Made by a program: the position numbers and the translations under genes. From positions 3,720,001 through 3,784,000 of the forward strand of contig OZ254082.1 of assembly GCA_965267535.1 (NCBI GenBank): DNA of 64,000 nt, given 5' to 3'. Below the pieces are notes generated by a model that saw nothing but the letters and a program-made list of their open reading frames with translations, searched no databases and was not told the DNA's origin. The stretch comes from CAXBNB01 sp965267535 (GTDB taxonomy: Bacteria > Bacteroidota > Bacteroidia > Cytophagales > Cyclobacteriaceae). Shown here in pieces: positions 44,493-53,919 of this stretch (its first letter is position 1; the number at the start of each line of letters is the position of its first letter).

Positions 44493-45668
44493 TTATTTTA
44501 CTATTACTGCATTTCCTTTGATTTTTAGTTTTACTTCTTCTGTCTTTTCTATCAGATTTCGTACTTTTTCGAAATCTTCATACCGCTTAAAACCTCCTGT
44601 AAACCGGACATTTCGATAAGAATAGTTATCGTAAAAAACATTGAGGTCGTACCATCTGGCCAGGACTTTCATGATTTCATGTAAGGGTTCGTCCTGAAAG
44701 TAAAAACTACCGGATTTCCATGCTGTAAACCGGCTTGCATCCACCGTCTGCTGGATTATCGTACCGTCTTTTTTATCCATTATACTCTGTTGGTTGGGTA
44801 GCAAAGTGGCAGCTTCACTTTCCCTTCCTTTCGGATATACACTTACTTTTCCTTCCACCAGCGTGGTTTTCACTTGTGTGTCTTCAGCATAAGATGAAAT
44901 ATTAAATTGCGTTCCCAATACTTTTACGGTATGCCCTGCAGACACTACATAAAAGGGCGATTCTTCGTTTTTGGCTACTTCCAGGTATGCCTCTCCCTCC
45001 AGCTGCACTACCCGCCTGTTGCCTACAAATCGCGTAGGGTATCTGAGTGTAGTAGCTGCGTTTAGCCATACCTTTGTACCGTCAGCCAGCTCCAGGTAAA
45101 ACTCTCCTCCCTTTGGCGTTATGAGCGTATTTGTGGTTACTTCACTTTCCGGTTCCCGGGTTTCAACCTTATACTCCAGCGTCTCACCTTCGCTGGCAAT
45201 GGCCACTCCTTCGGTCTGCAACTGGAGTGTGCGGCCAGCTGCCAACTCGTGCTGTGTTCCATCTCCCAAGACCAATACTGCCTCAGACTTACCCGGCTCA
45301 ATTTTATTCGTTACAGCTAACGGTTTTTGAGGTGTTTCCTCGGGTATATCCAAAGTATACCAGGCCGCTACCGCCAACAATAGAACAGCAGCCGCTGACA
45401 CCCACCGGTAACCTATTCTTTTATTTGAAGTTTTCTTTTTCTCATAGGTGTTTTTTCGGAACGTATCCCACGCTACATCTACCTGGGGTGGAATCTGATC
45501 AAACGAAGAACCGTTTTTATGAAAATCAACTGCTTGTCGGTAATAATTCAGATTGCGTTCGTCTTCTTCCAGCCATTGCTGCAGAAATGCTGCTTCCTCT
45601 GGAGAAAGGGTACCTTTTATCTTCTTTAGGATTAGTTCATAATCAACTATCCTTTTGGTCTTTGTCAT
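44493..45668 (-). CDS. FecR-type anti-sigma factor (locus 2)
   Basis: The 391-residue protein has a cytoplasmic N-terminus (LILKKIKGTLSPEEAAFLQQWLEE), a membrane helix (WVSAAAVLLLAVAAWYTL), a long periplasmic FecR domain (LNAATTLRYPTRFVGNRRVVQLEGEAYLEVAK split over 200-235, VLGTQFNISSY) and a DUF4974 end (RNVRFTGGFKRYEDFEKV). It would regulate the sigma factor encoded 60 nt upstream in response to the SusC STN domain. It is about 55 residues longer than the locus 2b FecR, mostly between the membrane helix and the FecR core. Confidence 0.93.
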   Translation of the reverse strand: MTKTKRIVDYELILKKIKGTLSPEEAAFLQQWLEEDERNLNYYRQAVDFHKNGSSFDQIPPQVDVAWDTFRKNTYEKKKTSNKRIGYRWVSAAAVLLLAVAAWYTLDIPEETPQKPLAVTNKIEPGKSEAVLVLGDGTQHELAAGRTLQLQTEGVAIASEGETLEYKVETREPESEVTTNTLITPKGGEFYLELADGTKVWLNAATTLRYPTRFVGNRRVVQLEGEAYLEVAKNEESPFYVVSAGHTVKVLGTQFNISSYAEDTQVKTTLVEGKVSVYPKGRESEAATLLPNQQSIMDKKDGTIIQQTVDASRFTAWKSGSFYFQDEPLHEIMKVLARWYDLNVFYDNYSYRNVRFTGGFKRYEDFEKVRNLIEKTEEVKLKIKGNAVIVK

Positions 45669-45728
45669 GTGTTTGTCTCTTTATCTGATATAAAGACAAT
45701 TCACTTGCAAAAAGGGGTGACAAAAAAA

Positions 45729-46286
45729 TTAGATTTTTATAATAAGGTAGACCAACATAAGTGCAAATTGCTCACGAAGTTTGTCTTTAGCCCTTCTCAG
45801 CTGGGTTTTTACTGTGTTTTCAGATATCCCCAACTCATCTGCTATTTCTGATATTTTTTTATTTTGCATATACTTCATCTGCAGGATTTGAGCCATGCGG
45901 GGCGGCAACTTTTCGAGCTCGGCTTTCACCTTCCATTCCAGGTCGGGGTAAACTCCTACGTCTTCTATACCAGCCTGTATCAGCCCCTCCTGGTAAAGGA
46001 GATTGTTTTTGTCCTGTATGCCGATGGACTTCAGTCGGTTGAGGCACCTATGATATACTGCCCGAAATAAATATGCGCGCAAGGAAGTATGCACGGCTAG
46101 CTGTCCTGCGTTTTCCCAGACATAGACAAACATATTCTGGACAATGTCTTCAGCGAGAGCCCCATCAAAAACTACTCCTTCGGCAAACCTAACCAACGGT
46201 TGATAATGCGTATAAAAAAGTTTTTCATACTCACGTATATCTCCCTTTCGGATTTTTTTGATGGATATATTATCGGTTACATGCAC
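45729..46286 (-). CDS. ECF sigma-70 factor (locus 2)
   Basis: This 185-residue sigma factor has region 2 (YEKLFYTHYQPLVRFAEGVV, LAEDIVQNMFVYVWEN) and region 4 (KKISEIADELGISENTVKTQL). It starts with GTG at 46286, with AGAGAG 6 nt upstream; no in-frame ATG lies nearby. With the following fecR, susC and susD genes it forms a full cell-surface signalling set that should induce the glycosidase cluster. A terminator of the preceding operon lies just upstream. Confidence 0.92.
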   Translation of the reverse strand: MHVTDNISIKKIRKGDIREYEKLFYTHYQPLVRFAEGVVFDGALAEDIVQNMFVYVWENAGQLAVHTSLRAYLFRAVYHRCLNRLKSIGIQDKNNLLYQEGLIQAGIEDVGVYPDLEWKVKAELEKLPPRMAQILQMKYMQNKKISEIADELGISENTVKTQLRRAKDKLREQFALMLVYLIIKI

Positions 46287-46404
46287 TATTCTCTCTGCTA
46301 CGCACGGTGAACAACCAAAAATAGAAAAAAATTGGAGAGATGAAAGAATGTAAGACCTAACAAGATTGTCTCTACCCGGAAGAATACCCCTCTAAAAACA
46401 AATA

Positions 46405-46444
46405 GAGGGAAAGCAATGAGCAAGTGCCCGGTGTGCTTTCCCTC
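46405..46444 (-). terminator. Terminator after the ThuA-PQQ fusion gene
   Basis: GAGGGAAAGCA (46405-46415) pairs exactly with TGCTTTCCCTC (46434-46444). On the minus strand the stem is followed by a U-rich stretch (CTATTTGTTTTTAG). It lies 24 nt after the stop of the gene ending at 46469 and insulates it from the locus 2 sigma gene. Confidence 0.75.
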
Positions 46445-46468
46445 CATAAATATAGCTTTGACGCTACA

Positions 46469-49400
46469 TTAATAATTCAAATAGATATTATTAGGGTTTG
46501 CTATGTACTGTTCTTTGTTGGAGTCGTTTACAAAAACAAAATACAAGTCGGCCAAACCATCAGTGGATTTTACCGGAATGGTATAGGTCTCATGGTGCTC
46601 TTTTTTCTTGTCGTAGTATGCGATTTTCTTTTGCCCCAATACTTCTCCATTCTTACCTCCTTTTTTCACAACGACTGTCCCTTCATAAGCATAGTTGCCT
46701 GTAAAAAAGACCGACAAGTCTATAGACCTGAGTCCGCTGAATTGTACTTCTTTGAACCCAAAGAATCTGCCATGAATAATACTCCCCAGCAGCCTCTGCC
46801 CTCCGGCATTCCAGGCAGAAACACCCGGCCCTTTGATGTCGGCATCTTCGGCTTCTCTGTATAGCGACTTAAATATTTTTTGGTCTTGAGCGGTTATTGG
46901 CGTGATCTCACCATTTCCTTTGTCGGTGTAGGTAGCCGTGAGTATGTAAACCCCTTCGTTTTCACCTTTTTTGTGCTGATCAAACCTCAAATTTCCTGAC
47001 AGGGGTAAAGAAGGAGAACCGCTTTTCTTCAGAGAAAGAATGTAGTTTACCATTTCTTCTACGTCTTCTTTTTTGAGTGTAGGGTGGGCTGCCATAGGCG
47101 CTTCTCCCCATACACCAGACCCTCCGGCTATTACTTTGGTCACCAGGTAGTTCTTATCCTTTTGAGAATATTTATTGGCTATGTCTACAAAGGCCGGCCC
47201 GCTTATTTTTTCATCCACTGCATGACAGGCCATACAATCAGACCCTTCCATCAGGGTCTTCCCTTTTGGTGCGAGTAGGTGTTGGTGCCCTTTCTTTTCT
47301 ATGATAAAATCTTTGCCCTCGGGTAAGTAAGTCAGGCTTATCTTCACATCTTTGGCATCTATTGTTCCCTTTTCTGAGCTACCGTCTTCTTTGTCTTCTA
47401 CTATCACTTTGTACTTTGGTCTGCTCTTGCCGGAAAATGTAAGATTATCAGAATCGAGATCGATTTTTACGGTAGGGGGTGCATTTCCTGCGATTATTTC
47501 ATGATAAGCACTGGAGGTTTCCCCTTTGTCGTCGGTCACAGTGAGCTTCACTTTGTACACACCGGGTGCACTAAATGTATGCGAAGGATTTTCTTCCGTT
47601 GACTGCACTTGCTCCTGATCAAATTCCCATGCATAAGTAATTGGGTCTTTTTCCAGGTCTTCAGATTTTTCTGCCGAAAAACGGATAGTCAATGGCACTG
47701 CCCCCACTATCTTATCTGATTCTATTCTGGCTATAGGGGCACGATTTCCCCGGATGTATTCTATCTTGTTAAGTCTTGCATCCAGGTTTTTTGCCACCCA
47801 TTTTTCGCCATACTCCAGAATATAAAGCTCTCCGTTTTTACCAAAAACCATGTCCACAGGGTTGTTAAATCGAGAGTTGGGCATAAAGGGCTCAGCCTTT
47901 TTGAAATTGTGATTTTCATCGAAGGTAATCACGTATATCCAGTCTCTTATCCAATCGTAGAAAAACAGCTTCCCATTGAAATAGTCCGGAAACCCTTTTT
48001 TATCGACCGCATACTCATCAGAATAGAAAACCGGACCGGCCATAGGATTTTTACCTCCTGTACCTACCCAGGGAAATTCTTCGGATTTGTCATACGAATA
48101 CCAGATCAGCGACTTTTGCGCCGGAGGAAGCTGCTCCAGCCCGGTATTGTTGGGCGAGGTGTTTATCAAATTGTTGGGATCAAAAGGGTGCAAGGATTTT
48201 CCTTTTTCAAAGTCATATTTAAAATAGGGCTTGTTGTCGCCACGCGTGTATGGCCACCCCCAGTTGCCGGCCTGTCTGGCCTGGTTGAGTTCGTCCAGCC
48301 CTTTTGATCCACGTGTAGGATTGTCTTTGCCTGCATCAGGCCCTACATCGCCCCAATACAGGAAGCCTGTTTTCTGATCTACCGAAATTCGAAAGGGGTT
48401 TCTTAATCCCATCGTAAAAATTTCAGGTCGTGTTTTTTCGGTTCCTACCGGAAAGAGGTTTCCTTCAGGAATGGAATAGGTGCCATCTGCTTCGGGCTTT
48501 ATCCGTAGAATTTTACCTCTCAAATCATTGGTATTTGCGGAGGATTTTTGAGCATCCCACAGTGCTCTACCCTCACGTTCGTCGCTGGGCGAATAACCCG
48601 ACGATTCGAATGGGTTTGTATCGTCTCCGGTAGAGAGGTAAAGCAACCCTCCGGGACCAAATTCGATCGAACCTCCTGAATGACAGCAGTCCCTGATATT
48701 GGGTATGGTAAGCAGGACTTTTTCTGTTTCAAGATTTACTTTATCGGTAAATTCAAATCGGGACAACTGCTGCACGGATCCTCCCTCTTTAGGACTGTAG
48801 TACAAGTATATCCATTTGTTGGACTCAAAATTCGGATCCAATGCCAGTCCCAGCAATCCATTTTCTCCTTTTGTCTCTACATCCAGAGTATTTACGGTAG
48901 TTAGCTGTCCGGTAGAAAGGTCATATACATTCACATTTCCGATTCTTTCGATAAACAATATCTTGTGATCGGGCAGGTACTCGAGTTCCATGGGTTCTTC
49001 CAGGTTTTGTGCCAGCACAGTTCTCACAAAGCGATTTTCCGGAGGCAATCGATCTGAAGTAGCTCGGGAATAATCTTTCTTGTTTTTTCCTATGGCGTAC
49101 TGAATACCTCCAAGCAGGTGCTGCAAAAACAAAGGCTCCTCGAAGGCTTCATTGGTATGACCAAACTCTGTATAAAATGCCCGTCCGCCATCATATTCAT
49201 GATACCACGCCATCGGGTGGTTGCTGCCATTGTCACCTCCCTCGTATGAAGATTCGTCTATTTCTATAAGCACATTGAGGTCCGGATTGATGTCTTTGAA
49301 ATTGTACCACTCGTCAGACCGCACCCACTCGTCGGGCAGGATAGAGGTCGCCGGATGGTTTTTGTCGATCACTTTCAGGGTTGCTTCCTGCACTTTGGGG

Positions 49401-49804
49401 TGCCCTTTGAAATAAGCACCTACCAGTTTGTTGTACCAGGGCCACTCATACTCTGTGTCAGTGGCAGCATGTACGCCTACAAACCCTCCACCGGCCTGAA
49501 TAAATCGCTCAAAATCTGCCTGTTGATAGTAGTCTAACACATCTCCTGTAGAATTGAGAAAAACCACTGCTGCGTAGTTGACCAACGAGTCTTCTGTAAA
49601 ATAATCGGCATTTTCGGTGAGCGTCACCCGAAAGCCATTTTCTATTCCCAGTTTTTCTATGGCTTTTTGCCCGGCAGCAATAGACCCATGTCGGAATCCG
49701 GCTGTTTTAGAAAAAACCAGCACCCTTGTCTCCTTTTGGGAAGAACAGGAAAACAAGGTAAGGAAAGAAAATACGAATAAAATGAAATAATTCCTGATAG
49801 TCAT
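46469..49804 (-). CDS. ThuA - PQQ-type sugar dehydrogenase - PKD - cytochrome c - CBM fusion lipoprotein
   Basis: This 1111-residue lipoprotein (LFSC, Cys20) has five parts. A ThuA/glutamine-amidotransferase-like domain (27-240, GGGFVGVHAATDTEYEWP) is first. A six-bladed soluble-glucose-dehydrogenase-like propeller follows (258-685, with HSGGSIEFGPGGLLYLSTGDD). Next come a PKD domain (690-775), a class I cytochrome c (CMACH at 857-861, likely Met904 ligand) and a C-terminal CBM6-like domain (about 985-1111, EAEDADIKGP). The propeller would oxidise a sugar with PQQ and pass electrons to its own heme. Activity of this architecture is not shown and the PQQ residues were not checked in full. It lies downstream of locus 3 and ends at a terminator. 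Confidence 0.88.
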   Translation of the reverse strand: MTIRNYFILFVFSFLTLFSCSSQKETRVLVFSKTAGFRHGSIAAGQKAIEKLGIENGFRVTLTENADYFTEDSLVNYAAVVFLNSTGDVLDYYQQADFERFIQAGGGFVGVHAATDTEYEWPWYNKLVGAYFKGHPKVQEATLKVIDKNHPATSILPDEWVRSDEWYNFKDINPDLNVLIEIDESSYEGGDNGSNHPMAWYHEYDGGRAFYTEFGHTNEAFEEPLFLQHLLGGIQYAIGKNKKDYSRATSDRLPPENRFVRTVLAQNLEEPMELEYLPDHKILFIERIGNVNVYDLSTGQLTTVNTLDVETKGENGLLGLALDPNFESNKWIYLYYSPKEGGSVQQLSRFEFTDKVNLETEKVLLTIPNIRDCCHSGGSIEFGPGGLLYLSTGDDTNPFESSGYSPSDEREGRALWDAQKSSANTNDLRGKILRIKPEADGTYSIPEGNLFPVGTEKTRPEIFTMGLRNPFRISVDQKTGFLYWGDVGPDAGKDNPTRGSKGLDELNQARQAGNWGWPYTRGDNKPYFKYDFEKGKSLHPFDPNNLINTSPNNTGLEQLPPAQKSLIWYSYDKSEEFPWVGTGGKNPMAGPVFYSDEYAVDKKGFPDYFNGKLFFYDWIRDWIYVITFDENHNFKKAEPFMPNSRFNNPVDMVFGKNGELYILEYGEKWVAKNLDARLNKIEYIRGNRAPIARIESDKIVGAVPLTIRFSAEKSEDLEKDPITYAWEFDQEQVQSTEENPSHTFSAPGVYKVKLTVTDDKGETSSAYHEIIAGNAPPTVKIDLDSDNLTFSGKSRPKYKVIVEDKEDGSSEKGTIDAKDVKISLTYLPEGKDFIIEKKGHQHLLAPKGKTLMEGSDCMACHAVDEKISGPAFVDIANKYSQKDKNYLVTKVIAGGSGVWGEAPMAAHPTLKKEDVEEMVNYILSLKKSGSPSLPLSGNLRFDQHKKGENEGVYILTATYTDKGNGEITPITAQDQKIFKSLYREAEDADIKGPGVSAWNAGGQRLLGSIIHGRFFGFKEVQFSGLRSIDLSVFFTGNYAYEGTVVVKKGGKNGEVLGQKKIAYYDKKKEHHETYTIPVKSTDGLADLYFVFVNDSNKEQYIANPNNIYLNY

Positions 49805-50141
49805 ATCTGAGGTTTATAATTAAGATTTAGTTTAGTTTAAAAACAATGCACCTACTCTACAGACAACTATTAAAAACCTGAAGCAACATGGCTATACTCC
49901 CGTTGGCAGGCTAAAAGTATCCGTTTTCAGGCCTTATTCTTCAACCTGATGCAGTAGGAAAAGTACAAACCCATCGCTGGGATTGTAACCAACAAAGATT
50001 GAAACAGAAAGATGCTTTTGTGTAAAAAGTAATACTTCAACAGTTCGTCACTGTTTTTTTTAAATACTTCAATTGTAAGCAGGAGAATCAGGTGCTTCTT
50101 CAGAAGGTGCTTCGCTCAGAAAATGAGGTCGAGGTGTAGGT
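49805..50141. other. Gene-free interval between two minus-strand genes
   Basis: This 337-nt stretch holds no convincing gene, tRNA or strong hairpin. A 9-bp direct repeat AGGTGCTTC occurs twice near 50090-50120. It presumably contains the promoter of the ThuA-PQQ gene, but no good TAnnTTTG site was found by eye. Confidence 0.5.
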
Positions 50142-52199
50142 TTATTTTTTTATAAAGCGATAGGCTTTTCCCCCCATACGAATGACATACATGCCGCATC
50201 TTAAATTTCCGACTTTCACCGAAGGGTAAGTTCCTTTCATGAAAACTTTGCCTGTAAGGTCTGTAATTTCCCATGGCGTGTGATCATAATTTTTGATATT
50301 CAGCGTATGGGTAACCGGATTAGGTGCCACCTTCATTTCTTGTGTAGGGAAGGTGGATAAAGAAAGCATTTGCCCTAAATGAATCTGGTAAATAGTAGCT
50401 TCAGGACATGAAGAGGTTAACTTTTGAGTTTTTACCACCGTGGTATCGGATTCAATTTTTATATCATCAAATCGTTCTCCTTTTTTCAGGTACACATCCA
50501 CCGTATCTTTTTCTACTTCTTGTACATGCAAACGGGTTTCTACTACACGGTGTAGATCGTACTCCTCGCTCACAAGCGTATCATAGTAGTTTCCTGCCTT
50601 TTTAATGTACCTGTTTGCGTGCAATACACTATCAAACTCACAAATCGTGATGTCTATCGATTGGTTAGAAGGCTGATCTTCCCTTATCGTCACAAACTGA
50701 TTCACAGGTATGCCGGTAAAAACCTGCTGCTTTCCTCCGATCCAATCCACAATAAGGCTATCGACAATGGTAGCATCTGCCAACCCAAAATGTGCAACTA
50801 TGGAGCTATGCGAAAGATACGAATGTCCTCCTCCGCTGATTTCGCGCAGCATCCGCTCTTCCCCGGCTACTATTTTTACATGTGCACCTAGTCCATCGCT
50901 ATTGCTGCGCGTTCCCTGCAGCTTTACTTTCAACCAATGGCGTTTGGGGTTATCGTTTCTGTACAAGAGAAACCTGACCTGATCTGTAGAAGGCTGATTG
51001 TAGTTTACTGCCACCGCAAAGTCCAGATCTCCGTCATTGTCTATATCGGCTGTGGCCAATCCCCTCCCGGACGTACTTTCTGTAATATTCTGGAAGAGCG
51101 AAACGTCCTCAAAACCACCCTGCCCATTTCCCTGATACAAAATGGTAGGCTGAAAGGTATCAGTTAAGTATGCTCCGTTGGCTACTGCCAGGTCCAGGTA
51201 CATATCGTTATTGAAATCGAAGAAAACAGCCCCCCATGAGGTGTACTGAGCCAGCTCAATGCCTGAGTGTATGGCCCGATCGTCATACCACAACCCTCTC
51301 CGCCTTTTCACATGCATCAGATTGGCTCCATCGTTGGTGATGTAGTAGCTAAGGCTCCCGTTGTTTTTGATATCGCCTATGCCTATGCCCATGGCATAAA
51401 CTTCCCTGTCGGTATTTGTGATCTGCGACACATCTTCAAAAACACCACTTTCATTGAGGTAAAGTCTGTTTGAACCATAGGTCGGGCCAAAATCATTTCC
51501 TACAAAAAGATCTAAATCTCTGTCGCCATCCACATCGGTAAATGCTGTCACCAGTGTGGCACTTTGAGAAGTAAAGGGGGAGTTTTCCGACACCTCTTCA
51601 AACTGTAAATCACCCAAATTGCGATAGAGCTGATTTTGCTCTGCTCCGTCTTTTATCACCCTAAATCTATCTCCTTTGTTTCGTATGTAGTTTCCTATAA
51701 AAAGATCAAGAAGGCCGTCTGCATTGTAGTCGCCAAAGCTGGCTGCCATAGACCAGTGCGATGTAGTAAACCCTGCCTGTCGGGCTATATTGGTAAATGT
51801 TTTGTTGCCGTTGTTGTGAAGTAGGATGATGGGGTAGCCGTTTAGGGTTGTGATACACAAATCGCGGTAGCCGTCGTTATTTATATCGCCGGCGACTATA
51901 CCATTGGTAGCTATCTGAGCGGTGAAAGCTAACCCTGCTTGTTGGGTAATATCCTTAAAATGACCCGTGCCGTCATTTTCATACAACTTGTCTGACGCCA
52001 ACCCTCCGATTAAATAGAGGTCTTCATCGCCATCGTTATCCATATCGAAAAAAGCCAGTCCTGTGCCAGCCAGAAAACCTGTATCGTATCCTATGTGGTC
52101 AATACCGGCCTCCGGGGCTATTTCCGTAAACCCCTGCCCAAAACTGCTGATCCAGCAGCTAACGGATATGCAAAGCAGTACAAATTTGAAAACCGGCAT
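50142..52199 (-). CDS. T9SS-secreted FG-GAP/ASPIC-UnbV (CRTAC1-type) protein
   Basis: The 685-residue protein has a signal peptide (to about 21), FG-GAP/VCBS propeller repeats with loops such as DMDNDGDEDLY, DINNDGYRDLC, DYNADGLLDLF and DIDNDGDLDFA, and an ASPIC/UnbV domain (LGAHVKIVAGEERMLREISGGHSY-like, about 435-500). The C-terminal sorting domain of the type IX system is APNPVTHTLNIKN ... GMYVIRMGGKAYRFIKK. It should therefore be exported to the cell surface or medium, unlike the lipid-anchored CRTAC1 protein of locus 2. It lies between a terminator and the ThuA-PQQ gene. Its function is unknown; calcium-dependent binding is likely from the loops. Confidence 0.87.
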   Translation of the reverse strand: MPVFKFVLLCISVSCWISSFGQGFTEIAPEAGIDHIGYDTGFLAGTGLAFFDMDNDGDEDLYLIGGLASDKLYENDGTGHFKDITQQAGLAFTAQIATNGIVAGDINNDGYRDLCITTLNGYPIILLHNNGNKTFTNIARQAGFTTSHWSMAASFGDYNADGLLDLFIGNYIRNKGDRFRVIKDGAEQNQLYRNLGDLQFEEVSENSPFTSQSATLVTAFTDVDGDRDLDLFVGNDFGPTYGSNRLYLNESGVFEDVSQITNTDREVYAMGIGIGDIKNNGSLSYYITNDGANLMHVKRRRGLWYDDRAIHSGIELAQYTSWGAVFFDFNNDMYLDLAVANGAYLTDTFQPTILYQGNGQGGFEDVSLFQNITESTSGRGLATADIDNDGDLDFAVAVNYNQPSTDQVRFLLYRNDNPKRHWLKVKLQGTRSNSDGLGAHVKIVAGEERMLREISGGGHSYLSHSSIVAHFGLADATIVDSLIVDWIGGKQQVFTGIPVNQFVTIREDQPSNQSIDITICEFDSVLHANRYIKKAGNYYDTLVSEEYDLHRVVETRLHVQEVEKDTVDVYLKKGERFDDIKIESDTTVVKTQKLTSSCPEATIYQIHLGQMLSLSTFPTQEMKVAPNPVTHTLNIKNYDHTPWEITDLTGKVFMKGTYPSVKVGNLRCGMYVIRMGGKAYRFIKK

Positions 52200-52200
52200 G

Positions 52201-52256
52201 ATAAAAAAGAAAGAGACTGCCCGAAAGCATTTACCTCATGCTCAGACAGCCTCTTT
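52201..52256 (-). terminator. Rho-independent terminator of the locus 3 core operon
   Basis: On the minus strand a 19-bp stem (52210-52230 with 52238-52256), counting G-U pairs and one 2-nt bulge, is followed by CUUUUUUAU. It lies 30 nt after the stop of the surface-binding lipoprotein gene, so the FG-GAP gene downstream probably needs read-through or its own promoter. Confidence 0.8.
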
Positions 52257-52285
52257 TCACTATTAAACTATATGAGAATCAATTG

Positions 52286-53881
52286 TTATTGATCAAAATC
52301 GGCGGTGAGTTCCAGTTCACCAAAATTGAAAAAGCTATCACCACTGAAGGTATCCATCACAGCTACACGTATGTAGCGCACATATACAAACCCTGACACG
52401 TCGTGTGTTTTTCCCTCAGACTCTGATGGATTGCTATCCAACGACGCGTTCACCAAACTCGTCCAGCCTTTGGCTGCCATCTCTTTAGACCATTCGATCT
52501 CAGAGTCGCCTATCTGTTTGACAGTAGCTGCGCCTTGTACATCCATACTGCTGGGAAGCCCCCATACCTGATAGCGCTTCAGGCCTCTGCCATGCTGCCC
52601 GCTCCTATGCTTCCAGCCCACTTTTTTAATCACATAGTCCTTGCCCAAGTCTATGGTAAAATGACCGGGTACATAGCCATTGTCTGTATGCCCGTGTGTT
52701 CCCTGGTTGCCATCGAAGAGAGCTGTGTGCCATGCATCGCCCCAGGAGTGAGCCGGTGCATCATCTGGCAGATCTACAGTACTAAAATCACCGGCTTCAT
52801 CCGGACCTAGTATGTGCAGACCACTTTTGCTATTCCCCACTTCTTCACCAGACACGTCTATTGAAGCTGGTGTGGTAATGTTTGCAGCTGTTGCACTTAC
52901 CTGACCATTAAATACCTGATTTTTACCCGATGTTGGGCTAAATCTTACATAGACAGTCTGTGCTACAGACACATCAGACAAATTTACCGAAGATTCAAAC
53001 GGACCCGACATAGCCAGCGACACTTCAAAAGGAGCTGAAGTGCTAATGGTAACGTCCCCATCTATACAATCATCGGATTGAACCGTAAAGCTCTCTACTG
53101 TAGAACTTTCGTCTTTGTTGTACGCACCAAAATCAAAAGCAGTAGCAGATACGGTAGCAGTAGCCTGAGTGGTACAATCGGGAAATTTGCTTTTGTTTAT
53201 TTCCTTAGACACAAAAAGCTCAAATGCATCTTCATCTTCCTGCATTGGAGGCTTATAACTGGATACTACCTCAAACTCTCCTCCACCCACAAAATCATCT
53301 ACCACTACAGTATTATCGCCATTTGAGACAATTAACTCCTGGCTGCCTCCATTCCTGTCCGTATAGGTAATTGAAGTTTCCACCATACGCTCAAAAGAAG
53401 AACCCAATGTAATAGTAGCTGACTCTGACGCAGCATCAAAACTTACTCCTGCTACCTTTCTTGAAGAAAGATTCTTAATGTACTTGTCAGCAAATACACT
53501 GGCTACAAACTCATAGGGAAGTGATTTATTCCCTGCATCGTCTTGTGTTCTTATAAAGAAATTGTACAATTTTTCGTCCAACTCCAGCGTATAAGACACT
53601 GTATCTTTACCACTTTTGTTTCGAACCAAATCCAATGTGGCTATTTCAGTATCGCCATCGTTTACCAAAATCTTTTTGATCTTAGGGTCACCGGATACGG
53701 CTATATCTAATTTGAGCTTGCCTACTCCATGGTTGATTTTCACATCCTGCACAGACCCTACGATCACTTTTTCGCCCTGGTTTACAAACTCCTCAAAGGT
53801 ATCCTCCTCAGACTGGCAGCCTGCTATTGCCAGCGCCACACATACTGCGAGTATCCACCTCGAAATATTTATATTTTTCAT
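52286..53881 (-). CDS. Surface glycan-binding lipoprotein (DUF4998-like plus discoidin-like domains)
   Basis: This 531-residue lipoprotein (LAIAGC) has an N-terminal DUF4998-like region (about 35-235; KINHGVGKLKLDIAVSGDPKI, DRNGGSQELIVSNGD). An Ig-like domain (about 240-345, ATAFDFGAYNKDES) comes next, and a C-terminal discoidin/F5-F8-like domain (about 355-528, FTIDLGKDYVIKKVGWKHRSG and VRYIRVAVMD). Such proteins sit next to susD and help to hold the polysaccharide at the surface; no catalytic residues are seen. It follows a second binding protein by 38 nt and ends the core operon at a terminator. Domain names are from recall; the binding role is inferred from position. Confidence 0.75.
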   Translation of the reverse strand: MKNINISRWILAVCVALAIAGCQSEEDTFEEFVNQGEKVIVGSVQDVKINHGVGKLKLDIAVSGDPKIKKILVNDGDTEIATLDLVRNKSGKDTVSYTLELDEKLYNFFIRTQDDAGNKSLPYEFVASVFADKYIKNLSSRKVAGVSFDAASESATITLGSSFERMVETSITYTDRNGGSQELIVSNGDNTVVVDDFVGGGEFEVVSSYKPPMQEDEDAFELFVSKEINKSKFPDCTTQATATVSATAFDFGAYNKDESSTVESFTVQSDDCIDGDVTISTSAPFEVSLAMSGPFESSVNLSDVSVAQTVYVRFSPTSGKNQVFNGQVSATAANITTPASIDVSGEEVGNSKSGLHILGPDEAGDFSTVDLPDDAPAHSWGDAWHTALFDGNQGTHGHTDNGYVPGHFTIDLGKDYVIKKVGWKHRSGQHGRGLKRYQVWGLPSSMDVQGAATVKQIGDSEIEWSKEMAAKGWTSLVNASLDSNPSESEGKTHDVSGFVYVRYIRVAVMDTFSGDSFFNFGELELTADFDQ

Positions 53882-53919
53882 ATTCTTTTATTTAGGATTA
53901 AAAGATTAATATCTAATGA

